This document shows, one piece after another, positions 1-8,224 of a stretch of DNA of 18,197 nucleotides (position 1 is its first letter; each line of letters starts with the position of its first letter). The stretch lies in the NCBI GenBank assembly GCA_002803225.1, contig NXFV01000055.1:1-18197 (forward strand), in the 5' to 3' direction. Under the pieces are notes generated by a model. The model worked only from the letters and a program-made list of their open reading frames with translations, did no database searches and was not told the origin of the DNA. The stretch comes from Gamarada debralockiae (taxonomy: Eukaryota > Ascomycota > Leotiomycetes > Helotiales > Hyphodiscaceae). A program made the position numbers and the translations under genes.

Positions 1-420
1 ATCATATGCCCCCCGTTTGCAGCCGCTTGCAGTGCCGTCCGGCCACCATATCTAGCATCAGCATTGACATCGGCACCAGCAGCTAAAAGCGCCTCTACTA
101 CTATCATATACCCCCCGTTTGCAGCCGCTTGCAGTGCCGTCCGGCCACCATATCTAGCATCAGCATTGACATCGGCACCAGCAGCTAAAAGCGCCTCTAC
201 TACTGTGATATGCCCCCCGTTTGCAGCCGCTTGCAGTGCCGTTCGGCCACCATATCTAGCATCAGCATTGACATTGGCACCAGCAGCTAAAAGCACCTCT
301 ACTACTGTCATATGCCCCCCCTCTGCAGCCGCTTGCAGTGCCGTCCGGCCACCATATCTAGCATCAGCATTGACATTGGCACCAGCAGCTAAAAGCGCCT
401 CTACTACTGCTTCATGACCC
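1..420 (-). repeat. Near-identical 102-bp tandem repeats encoding ankyrin units
   Basis: The motif tctagcatca recurs at 51, 153, 255 and 357, an exact 102-bp period (34 codons). Each unit encodes an ankyrin repeat beginning GADVNADARYGGRTALQAAA. Copies differ by only a few bases, whereas repeats from about 420 onward are clearly diverged. This suggests recent unequal duplication inside the gene. The array runs off the left edge, so the copy number is unknown. Confidence 0.9.
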
Positions 421-1614
421 CGCTTTGCAGCTGCTCGGAGTACCGTCCGGCCATTATATCCAGGAGCAGTACCATGGACATCGGCACCAGCAGCTATCAG
501 CTTCTCCACAATCGCTTTATGGCCCCTGATTGCAGCTGTTTGTAGGACGGAGCTCGTTGGTTTAAAGCCAGCAGCTAGTAGCACATCTACTACTGCTTCG
601 TGACCCCGCTTTGCAGCTGCTCGTAGTGCCGTCCAGTAACGATTCGAGCTTTCAATGGAAGTAAATGATGGCTTTGATCTGCCAACACTACCAGCGCCTG
701 CGGCCAGCAGTATCGCCACGACTGCACTGTGCCCGTTTGTAGCAGCCCGGTATAGTGCAGTCCTTCCATCATTGTCTGGTGTATCCACGTCTGCATTAAG
801 CTCCACTAGTCTGCCCACTAATAGGCGTACAATTCCTTCATTGCCGGAACTAGAGACGTCATGTAGCATCGTGTAACCATCCTTATTCCTCTTCGCAATG
901 CTAGCACTAATACCATGTTGTATAAGAATCCGTAAAATGGCTTCATTCCCGGTCCTGGCTGTATAGTAAAGGGCCGTCATGCTGTTGTTATCCGTGGCCT
1001 CGATATCGATGCCCGCTTTTAATAGCACTTGTATCATCTCCAAGTTCCCGTTTAGCGTAGCGATATGTAGCGATGTCTGTCCTATGTCATTTCTCTCTGC
1101 AATGTCTGCCCCATTCTGTAGCAATAGGATCGCCGTTGAGATATCACCACTCTGTACAGCTTTCATGAAGCTCAGACGTTCTGTCGAAGCTTTCTGTTCC
1201 TTCAGGCACTTCTCGTAGACCGCTTGAACCTCACCTTGCATATTATGTCGTTCTGTGACGTTCTTCCTCCCATGCGCGTTGCGTATATGCCTCAAAAGAT
1301 TGTCCCTTCGCGAGGCGCCTTTGAAAAGGCAGCCGGGCCATTTACAGTAGAATTTCGTATCGACCTGTCCGCCGTGTTTGGCCTTGTGCCGATCAAGGTC
1401 GTTTCTTAGAGCAAATCCTACCGAGCAGTGACCACAACGGTATGGTTTCGTGTGGGTTTTACGATGGCGACTGAAAAAGAAGCTGTAAGCCAAGCCGACA
1501 GGTTCAAAATGGACCGGGGCAATACTTATACTGTCCGCGCACAGCAAAAGATTTAGGGCATGATTCGCATCTGATCAACCCTTTGACTCGATTGTCTCTC
1601 TGTGTACTTGGCAT
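1..1614 (-). CDS. C2H2 zinc-finger / ankyrin-repeat protein, C-terminus beyond window
   Basis: Read on the minus strand as exon 1 (1614-1526), a 55-bp intron (1525-1471, donor GTATTG, branch GCTTAC, acceptor TTTTTCAG) and exon 2 (1470 to the left edge); about 519 residues are visible. The intron is supported because splicing rebuilds a canonical finger, C16-x2-C19-x12-H32-x3-H36. A second finger follows (C42-x2-C45-x12-H58-x3-H62, linker THTKPY), then a looser third (C72-x4-C77-x13-H91-x4-H96). After a helical linker come ankyrin repeats from about residue 120 to the edge, with hallmarks such as GADI, TSLHIA, TALYRAA and VVEALLAAGADVN. Such proteins are common in Pezizomycotina; the likely role is nuclear DNA binding with ankyrin-mediated protein contacts, which is family knowledge rather than proof. 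No stop interrupts the visible part. The start is the only ATG giving the intact first finger. It is divergent from the C2H2 gene at 2074. Confidence 0.85.
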
Positions 1615-2073
1615 AATGTCTGTTGGTTTAAAATTGTATCAAAGGATGTGGATGTGGCAATGCTAGTTCAGATGGTGTTGGCTGCGAGTGAGGAAAATAG
1701 TAGACTGATTGAAGATGCCAAAGTTTGAAAAAGCAAGTGTTATCGTTGTCTGCTTCTACAGCATATTCGAGCTAGATCCCTGCACTAGTCTACTGCGATA
1801 CGATACGGAAGCACCTTTGCACTGTGAGGTTAATCGTATGTAGCCCCCTGCAATAGGGCTGAGCTGATGCGTGGGACTCGCACCACGCCCTCCCACGACT
1901 CCAGGCAGAGATATTAAACAACCGCCTCCCCTCTTCAAATTTCCACTCAAAAACAGCATCTGAGATCTACTAACTTTTTTTGATTGGTCGCCCGCTTTCG
2001 CCCTCTTCCGCTCTTATTCGTCGGCCTATTTCGCACACTACTCTTATTTGTCGCCCCTCTTGTTTACGACACT
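1615..2073. promoter_or_regulatory. Shared intergenic region between two divergent C2H2 genes
   Basis: These 459 bp separate the start codons of two head-to-head zinc-finger genes and must hold both promoters. The stretch at about 1975-2070 is rich in C and T on the plus strand, as often seen just upstream of fungal start codons. I see no convincing coding frame and no site I can name. Confidence 0.5.
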
Positions 2074-3112
2074 ATGTCGACAAATGGTCGCATCGATACC
2101 TTCGGCTACGCCGGGTAAGAAATTTTTTTTTTGACGCTAATGCGAGTATGCCTCCAGACTCGGTCGCACTTTGCGAGCGTCCAGTAAAGACGATCCAATC
2201 GACTCGGCTTCAAGCCTTTCGTTGAACCCTTGGGACCTAGCAGCTCCAAACTCCGATTTCAACGCCGATGGAAATCATCGCGATGCCGACTCTTTTGTCA
2301 CATCTCCCAACTATAATGCCTCCCCCAATCAGGCACTTGTGGGGATTCTGGATGCGACCGCAACTCGAGATCAGCATATCCCTATCTGGTCACTGAACTT
2401 GTCACTGAGCAATCATGGATCTCAGCAGCCAGCTGTGAGCACTGCCAATAATGGATGGAATAATGGATGGAATCCCAATGTCTCTATTGCGTCTTCTGCT
2501 TGGGATCCAGCTTCTCAGGGTTTTGTTCAAAGCTCAAGTCATGTGACACCAGACTTCGGTCAATGCTTTATCCCCGCCTTGAGCTTGGTCGACTATCCTC
2601 CCGTGCATTCCAATGCCATCGCAAACGGTCAACCTGATCCAACCATTCAGCTTCCTGACTTGGGTGTCTACAATGACTTCAGCGTCGTGCCTAATGGCTT
2701 CGTCAACTTCAAATCATTTCCTCAGTGGGATGATTTAACAGCCATTGATCCTCAAGCGACGATGACAAGCTTCAATGAGCTGCCTCTTCCCACTACTACC
2801 AGCATGCCCGCCGCCCCAGCATTGCCTACTCATACTACCAGCATGTTCACTGCTCCTGCGGCGCCTCGTCACATTGCCAGAAGGGTGGCATCGCGACGTT
2901 CCAACGTCAATACCAATCCGCATGCCTGCAACTACCCTGGATGTGGAAAAATAATCGCCCGTCCGGGTGACCTCGTTCGCCACAGACAACAGCATGGTAT
3001 CCCTCAGCACCCCTGCCTCGTTCATGGGTGCAACCGTCGTGGTTCTAGGGCTTTTCACCGCGCTGACAAGCTCCGTGACCACCAGCGGAAGAAACACAGG
3101 ATGGCCGTTTGA
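2074..3112 (+). CDS. Two-finger C2H2 transcription-factor-like protein
   Basis: Modelled as exon 1 (2074-2114), a 43-bp intron (2115-2157, GTAAGA...GCTAAT...CTCCAG) and exon 2 (2158-3112), giving 331 aa. The long frame has no ATG until far downstream. The ATG at 2074 followed by this intron is the only combination I found that joins in frame, and it gives the N-terminus MSTNGRIDTFGYAG. The first 250 residues are low-complexity, rich in N, S, P and T, with a short internal duplication (NNGWNNGWNPN), as in activation domains. A basic stretch (RHIARRVASRR), a candidate nuclear signal, precedes finger 1 (C271-x4-C276-x12-H289-x3-H293) and finger 2 (C300-x4-C305-x16-H322-x4-H327). The protein ends four residues later. 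It is probably a nuclear DNA-binding regulator; targets are unknown. The intron is shorter than the others here, so the N-terminus is the least certain part. Confidence 0.8.
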
Positions 3113-3511
3113 GGGGCGGAAGGAACTAGTGGAGACACGGAGGTGAAGTTTAAGGGGGAGGCTGCCTAAGTTGGCGAATTGGTAGAAGAAATTTTAACGT
3201 AAGAAGTAATTTAGGCAGAAAAGGAAGGTAGTTGGTTGGGAGTCGAATGGGGTATAAGTTATAGTTGCTTTGCTTTCTCATTTCCTTGGACCTCCTTTCC
3301 TTTATTATTTTCTTTCGACGAGCGACTCGTAGCGATTTGAAATGTGACCGTGATGTATTCATTCCTTTCCTTGGTAGCTAGTATCTCAATCATGCTTTAA
3401 CCTTTTTGCAGACCTGCTCTCGAAGCACGGTGCTCGATTGTCCTAATGCTGTCAAGCATATTAATTGCATGCCACTGTCGTTTGATTCATTCTCCTTCGG
3501 CCAGTGTGGCA
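3113..3511 (+). other. 3' flank of the C2H2 gene, no gene seen
   Basis: AT-moderate sequence with no protein I can support on either strand. It probably contains the 3' UTR and polyadenylation region of the gene ending at 3112. The open frame at 3150-3362 on the minus strand has no family features and low-complexity composition. Confidence 0.5.
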
Positions 3512-3573
3512 TTTGAGTTGAGTTGAGTTTAAACTCTTACTCAACTCAACTCAACTCAACTCAACTCAACTCT
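3512..3573. repeat. Pentanucleotide repeat arranged as a palindrome
   Basis: Three units of GAGTT (about 3514-3530) are followed, after a spacer of about 8 bases, by about seven units of ACTCA (3538-3573). The two arms are reverse complements, so the strand can fold into a hairpin in several registers. It sits at the 3' border of the minus-strand frame at 3572-3952. Confidence 0.85.
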
Positions 3574-3952
3574 AATTATACTTGAGTAGTTGGGTTTTTG
3601 GGTACCACACTGCTTTTGCCAAAATCCCCTCGAGAGGCTGAAGAGACTGGACTTCGTCGCCAACGAATTTCGTAACCGCTTCTGGTACTATATTAGAAAT
3701 ATTTAACGGCAAGTCGTTGCATTTCGTACTTTTTTTCGAACCCAATACAAAATTGCTTGGTGCCAAGCGAACATTTCTTAGGATCATCGCTTCAATGGCG
3801 GTGATGTCAGAAACAGCTGTAGCAGCAGCACCACCTATGGCACGAGCCTTGCTAGAAGCAGCAGAAACAGCCGTGTTGAGGAGGCTTGCCGCGTTTTGAG
3901 TTTCGCTTTGGAATGGTTGGAGACCACTTGCAAGAATGGCACGTGGCCTTGA
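3572..3952 (-). pseudogene. Unrecognised Ala-rich open frame, probably a gene fragment
   Basis: A continuous frame of 126 codons plus stop lies on the minus strand, bounded upstream by a TAG at 3955-3953. Its first ATG is internal (3787). The frame looks protein-like: an alanine-rich helical stretch (AASLLNTAVSAASSKARAIG) is followed by VSDITAIEAMILRNVRLAPSN, then a lone Cys, a PLNISNIVPEAV segment and VGDEVQSLQPLEGILAK. There is no start codon with a signal peptide in frame, and I found no convincing upstream exon, so the 5' part is missing or lies behind an intron I cannot place. I do not recognise the family. The stop falls at the edge of the AACTC repeat, so the natural C-terminus may also be lost. 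Confidence 0.35.
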
Positions 3953-3955
3953 CTA

Positions 3956-4342
3956 ATGAGTCTAGTAGATGGATATCAGTCAGGTTGAACTGCATTAAGA
4001 ACTTATCAGTAAAGCAAAATGCATTGTAGGAGGGCAAGGTATGCACAATTAAGGTCCCAATTCCCGCTTTCGCAGTTTTATCCTAAGCGAGTATAGAATT
4101 CCCAAGACTGCACAACGGAAAGCAGCAGAGGAAAAGGCCAAGCGGCTCCTATCTTTATCCAGTTTTGTACTTGCAGCACTTTGAGTCGTTGATTAGAAGT
4201 TAAAAAGCCTGAAGTTGTTTGGTAATAAAATCAGCAGTTATGCACAGTACGGAAAAAGACGCAAGCTAGGACATATAAGTATAACTGAAAATGAGGTGCC
4301 GGATGCGGCCCCGTCTAGGGGAGCAAGCTCTGTCTCCCGAGA
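3956..4342. other. No gene seen
   Basis: About 390 bp between two gene relics. Short frames on both strands (for example 3852-4046 minus) have no recognisable domain and overlap the frame above in another register. I see no repeat or RNA gene here. Confidence 0.4.
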
Positions 4343-5091
4343 CTAAAAATACCACGTCATTCCATAGGCGTAGTAAGCCTCCACGAGATCTTCATGTATA
4401 TTATCTTCGTTGAGCCAGATGCTTTGATCGTCTGGATACCCTCCCCACTTGACAAGGTATTGGGTAACTCTTTTCTTCCGCCTCCTGAGCTAGACGCAGC
4501 GCTTTTTCAAAAGTTTCTCGGCCGTGGCAGTGTAAGCCTTAACGAGATCCTCATGTATCTCATTGACCAAGCTATTTTTCTCGTCTGGATATCCTTCCCA
4601 CTTGACTAGGTCTTCCTTGCAACCCTTGGGCCTGTCGACATTATGACTAAGAATTCGCTCAATGATATACTGACATTCTCCGGGGCCACGGCGGGTAGTT
4701 AGGGCTGCTGATCAGTACTTTAGCAATCCGGCAAACATTCTTGATTCTGAAGCTCACGAATTATAAAATCGCCGCACAGGCCGTTATGGTCCATAGCTCT
4801 TACCTCTGTGCTCAGTATTGTATCGGGCAGTCCTCCTTAAGCTCCATGCCGGAAAGAACCGTCTCAAGATTTGGAAGAGCGTGCTTACTTTCCCTATCTT
4901 CTGCGTGTATCGGATCTTCTATGCTGGAGTTAGAAGTGGCTATTTGAAACGTTAGTGGTGTACGAACTCTGAGATGAATGCGTGTCTTGTGCGGAACCCC
5001 TCTGTGCCGAGAGATGACTGGACCCTTTATCAGGGCTTGTGAGATCCACCACGTCGATCACCTCATAGTCCAATGTCGTCTCTCCTGTCAT
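4343..5091 (-). pseudogene. Broken gene ending in two chromodomain copies
   Basis: Read on the minus strand. An ATG at 5091 opens a frame containing EVIDVVDLTSPDKGSSH. It breaks near 4940 and continues in another frame (SSIEDPIHAEDRESKHALPN), which stops at a TGA near 4820. A third frame (TEVRAMDHNGLCGDF) leads to a plausible 50-bp intron (GTGAGC...CTAAAG...GATCAG, about 4758-4709). After it an uninterrupted frame gives a chromodomain: YIIERILSHNVD, then LVKWEGYPDE and IHEDLVKAY. A TAG at 4492-4490 interrupts, and the same frame continues into a second copy, YLVKWGGYPDDQ...IWLNEDNIHEDLVEAY, ending at 4343. Chromodomains bind methylated histone tails and also occur in fungal retrotransposon integrases. 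No integrase or RT sequence is visible, so a chromatin-type host gene is possible. Two frame breaks and one stop make it very likely dead. Confidence 0.6.
4373..4612 (-). repeat. Tandem duplication of the chromodomain 3' half
   Basis: Positions 4373-4459 and 4532-4612 are diverged direct repeats, both starting gtaagcct and both containing a cgtctggata...ccacttgac core. They encode the two LVKW-x-GYPD...IHEDLV segments of the relic in the same reading frame, separated by one TAG. Confidence 0.75.
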
Positions 5092-5660
5092 AGGAATGGT
5101 GCCCCACCTGACTAACTATGAGGATAGTTGTCCTAGGCTTTATGAGCCGCACTCGTAAATCACAGGAGCACATTATTAATGCAGGCACTGCGTTTTAGCT
5201 GCGACCCAGCGGCAGGTACATCTGCTCGAGTAGTAGTCCTGCGATTAATTTACGTCGGAATGGTCTTTTCCTTTCATATGGTCACCAATCAAGAGATTTA
5301 TGCGACGTGTAAGAGACGTTCTGTATCACCGTCACAGCTGTAGGATAGTTGAAGTATAATGCACAGTCTATTTTCTAACCTTGTATTTGCCTTTAATAAT
5401 ACACAACGCGAATAACCCCAAAACACATCAGCTTCTTTGGCCCTGGATTATATAAAACTGAACTGTGAAATCTTTATTGCCCTGATCTGTCAGAAACAGC
5501 GAGCGAATTTGCGGCTCGATATACAATCGAAAAAAGAACAGAAGGTGATAAAAGGGTTTAAGAATTATCTAGCTTCTCTCTATAACTCACAAACGCCTCT
5601 CGAGTCAATAGCCTAGGCCTATACGGTAGTGCGTTCCTGAAATGCAACTACTCTCCTATC
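5092..5660. other. No gene seen
   Basis: About 570 bp with frequent stops in all frames and mildly AT-rich composition. It lies between the chromodomain relic and the DUF3435-type relic, both on the minus strand. I see no RNA gene, repeat or terminator-like structure that I can support. Confidence 0.4.
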
Positions 5661-6152
5661 TTGAGTCCACATAGGGTGGTTCCCAAAGTGCAATGCCGTG
5701 TACGACTTAAATATGGCTCTTGAAATGATTGACATTGTTAAGAACTAACCCTGCCACCTTATATACTAGATGTTGACAGGCCACTGCTTCTGCTAGTTCT
5801 AAAGCCAAGTGCCTCTTAATGTGGTCTATTATCTTGGTTGGCCGAGAGAACGTCTTCTTTATACTGTCACAAAAATAAATAAATAAAATAAAATACACAA
5901 AATTTTCTTGCAAATGAGTAAAAAGGGCTTGATAGCAGGTGACTCCTCCTTAATGACAAGCGTTAGGGGAAGGACGACGCGCCGGCGGTATCGTCGAGGC
6001 ATTTCACGGCGACTATAGAGGCTAGCATAAGAGTGGCGACCTAGATCCAGCGCTCAATAATGTCTTTTAGAGTAATATTCGCGAGATAAGTAAAAACAAA
6101 GTTAGCTAGCTATGTCTATTTGAGGATTTGATGTTCAACCACCAGTTCGATG

Positions 6153-6655
6153 TAAGAGTGGGGCCATTGCTACCCGCCCACTAAGCGAATTACACCAAAA
6201 GTCATACTTTTGATAGGTCCACAAAAAACCAAGTGCTAATTGAAATCTTATGAAACTGAAGCGCATAGCAAAAAATTACTCAGAGATATATATTCTGCTA
6301 GGAATTGATTGTTTGTATTGGGTTTGAATACAGTGAGTCGTGACTTTTAGGGGTTTTTGTATGTAAACTAAGGGGTTTTGCCTCTTCGTGCAAAAGAAAT
6401 GCTCACAACTTTGTATGAAATGTTTAAATTAAATTCTGAATTATAAGAATTACAAATAAAGTAAATATCATTTATAAAACCTGGCCTAGGATCTTCAATT
6501 GAATTCGTTATTGATTTGTAAGTAATTTAAAAGGGTATGTTTTGGCCTGGCCTAGGATCTTCAATTGAATTCGTTATTGATTTGTAAGTAATTTAAAAGG
6601 GTATGTTTTGGTGTGTTTTGGTGGGGTGGGCGGGTAGTAATGGCCCCAACTCTTA
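6153..6655. mobile_element. MITE-like element with about 27-bp TIRs, flanked by TA
   Basis: The left end reads TA-AGAGTGGGGCCATTGCTA then CCCGCCCA. The reverse complement of the right end reads TA-AGAGTTGGGGCCATTACTA then CCCGCCCA, so the arms differ by one indel and one mismatch. The element is about 0.5 kb, AT-rich inside and without coding potential, as expected of a non-autonomous Tc1/mariner-like element, for which TA duplication is the rule. It separates two blocks of the DUF3435-type relic. Confidence 0.75.
6480..6611. repeat. Perfect 66-bp tandem duplication inside the MITE
   Basis: The unit beginning cctggcctaggatcttcaat and ending ggtatgttttgg occurs at 6480-6545 and again at 6546-6611 with no visible differences. 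It lies next to the right TIR, so the duplication is recent compared with the relic around it. Confidence 0.9.
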
Positions 6656-6678
6656 CCGTTTTTTCGGGGTTACAGCTC

Positions 6679-6753
6679 GCTCAGGGTAGAAAAAAGCGCC
6701 ATCAGCGTAGAGATTGACGCCATCATTTTTTAGCGAATTTCTCTACCCTGAGC
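6679..6753. repeat. Inverted repeat with 12-bp perfect arms
   Basis: GCTCAGGGTAGA at 6679-6690 is mirrored by TCTACCCTGAGC at 6742-6753. With the flanking AGC/GCT the arms extend to 15 of 17 matches. The 51-bp middle contains a direct repeat of CGCCATCA. It sits between the MITE right end and block 1 of the DUF3435-type relic and could be a tiny separate element or the 3' end of the relic. Confidence 0.7.
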
Positions 6754-7140
6754 CGGCTAGGACCCGTGTTTTTCGCTATTCTGCCTTTCGACGTCTTCTG
6801 CTGGGTAGTGGCGGAAGTAATCTGCTTGGTATTCTTTAGAGATAATATTTCGATACCTTCTTTTGGCACTGTCGATTACAATAGTAAGTCGCCGAACTTC
6901 CGTCTTTACGTCCGTTCCTTGAACTCTATATGCCTAGCTTTTAATTGCTCTCGCTCCTGCTTAAGTGTAGTGATATCTAGATTAGGAGGGAGCGCAGCAA
7001 AAACATCGTCAAGTACATAAATCGGCGTGTGGGGATTGCCCATGAGGCTTATATAAGTGAGCATACAAAGGACGCTGTCTGTAGAAGGTCGTTTAAGGAC
7101 AGTAGACTGCACATTTGTCAGATGAAACTTATGCTGTTAC

Positions 7141-7544
7141 TGTTGCTATGGTAACGGGTTATTTACCATATCTGTCGGGTTCTGGCAACCCCACGACTCT
7201 CCCCTCCTTAGATATCAATCATACATGATTTTGCCTTAGAATATTGTCTGATTCGACAGGCCCCCGTATTTAGAGAGAGATTATCTAGATCCAAAATGGG
7301 CACATTAGAGTCGAGAGTTGTAGAGGGTCGCAGACAGTGCGACGTTTTGGGAGCTCTTGAAGCGCCTTTGCTCTAACACTAGCCGATGGCCGACTCCGAA
7401 GCACGTGAGTTGTTTCTTAGGGTTCGAGGCTGCATAAAACAGCGCCCAAACCTGCTGAAAACAGTAGCTCCAACGTCACAATCGTGCATAATATTATAAA
7501 TTCAATTTTATAAAGGTTTATTATAAAATTGTTTATTATTTAAT
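7141..7544. other. No recognisable gene; upstream of the relic
   Basis: The recombinase core of the DUF3435-type gene would be expected here on the minus strand, but all frames are broken and I cannot match any segment to it. The sequence becomes AT-rich from about 7480. Confidence 0.4.
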
Positions 7545-7609
7545 TGTAAATGGGTGACTTTTGGTGTAAAATGGTGGGGTAAGCCGTGCGTGGTGGGCCC
7601 AAACTCTTA
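7545..7609. mobile_element. Solitary end of the same MITE family
   Basis: The reverse complement of this stretch begins TA-AGAGTTTGGGCCCACCA and contains TTACACCAAAAGTCA, which is also found just inside the left end of the element at 6153. The end faces left, and an AT-rich body precedes it. I could not find a matching opposite end between 7110 and 7545, so this is a truncated or diverged copy. Confidence 0.55.
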
Positions 7610-8224
7610 CATGCTTCATGTTTCTCCAATAGAATTCTTTACATTGTTTCAATAAAACATCATCAACTTAGAGAAACATGGCTGACAAATCTTCCTAGTG
7701 CTCGCTCCCGTAACCATTGCTCATTCGTATTCCTCAACCAATAGTTATTGATGGAATTCTTTACTAAATATGCGGCTGAGATGTTTTGAACATGTTTGAG
7801 CTTCTTCCAATGCAGGACGACGCGTCGAAGCATAGCTGTGCCCCGCGACTTGCGGCGTACGAACTGCACGATTGCTGGTTTGCTTCTCCTCCGGGACAGC
7901 ACAAATAAGCGGAATTCTGCATCGAGTTACTCGCTCGCGGAACTAATCGAGCTGGCGGATGCAAGGGCGGGCACAGAAAGAGAGCATATGTCTAATCTGG
8001 AGGGTGGGGTGAAGATTATTGCGACAGCTGCGGGGGCACAAGTCGTCCTGTCCGCAGTCAGCGCTAAAGTACCTACATACTACGGCGGAAATCAGCGATT
8101 GCTGAGGATAAATACCTGGAGTCAGCCCGGCTCAGCTGACGGAGCGTCTCTGACTCCTTCGTCTGTATAGTCTGTGGTTTTCGCGTCTGTGTTTTGTTCT
8201 CCTGAAGTTCAACCCACGAGCGGC
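7610..8224. other. Upstream region of the hydrolase gene, no supported gene
   Basis: Contains a 10-bp inverted repeat (CATGTTTCTC at 7618-7627 and GAGAAACATG at 7671-7680). Overlapping open frames on both strands reach 124 codons, but neither the plus frame (7796-8170, opening with TTG) nor the minus frames show a recognisable domain or a proper start. The last few hundred bases presumably hold the promoter of the gene at 8225. Confidence 0.45.

Larger units (their letters stand above)
5680..7140 (-). pseudogene. DUF3435-type protein relic, C-terminal part, split by a MITE-like insertion
   Basis: Two blocks on the minus strand lie in the order expected for the C-terminal half of fungal DUF3435 proteins. 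Block 1 (7140-6757) gives a TNVQSTVLKRPSTDSVL segment, then MLTYISLMGNPHTPIYVLDD, a charged helix (LKQEREQLKARHIEFKE), a stop and frameshift near 6906, and YQADYFRHYPAEDVERQ. Block 2 (about 6000-5680) gives IKPFLLICKKILC, then a decayed zinc-finger tail (TFSRPTKIIDHIKRHL, KVAGLVLNNVNHFKSHI), a TAA and VVHGIAL. This tail resembles the usual HFKNHV..VHGI ending of the family. Family assignment is from memory of these patterns. DUF3435 proteins include tyrosine recombinases related to Starship captains, but the catalytic core, expected upstream of 7140, is not recognisable. The element at 6153-6655 lies between the blocks. The gene is non-functional. Confidence 0.6.

Noticed and set aside
64..417. 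Plus-strand open frame of 117 codons with a repeated sequence
   Set aside because: It is the antisense shadow of the ankyrin array. The minus strand gives recognisable ankyrin repeats continuous with three zinc fingers.
3512..3573. CRISPR-like or telomeric repeat
   Set aside because: The units are 5 bp without spacers and occur in a eukaryotic setting. They do not match the TTAGGG telomere repeat of most filamentous fungi.
7663..7902. Minus-strand frame with basic composition, considered as an upstream part of the DUF3435-type relic
   Set aside because: I could not match any stretch to the recombinase core, and it lies beyond the solitary MITE end, so the link is unsupported.
7796..8170. 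Plus-strand 124-codon frame upstream of the hydrolase
   Set aside because: It opens with TTG, not ATG, has no recognisable domain, and overlaps equally long minus-strand frames. It more likely spans the hydrolase promoter.
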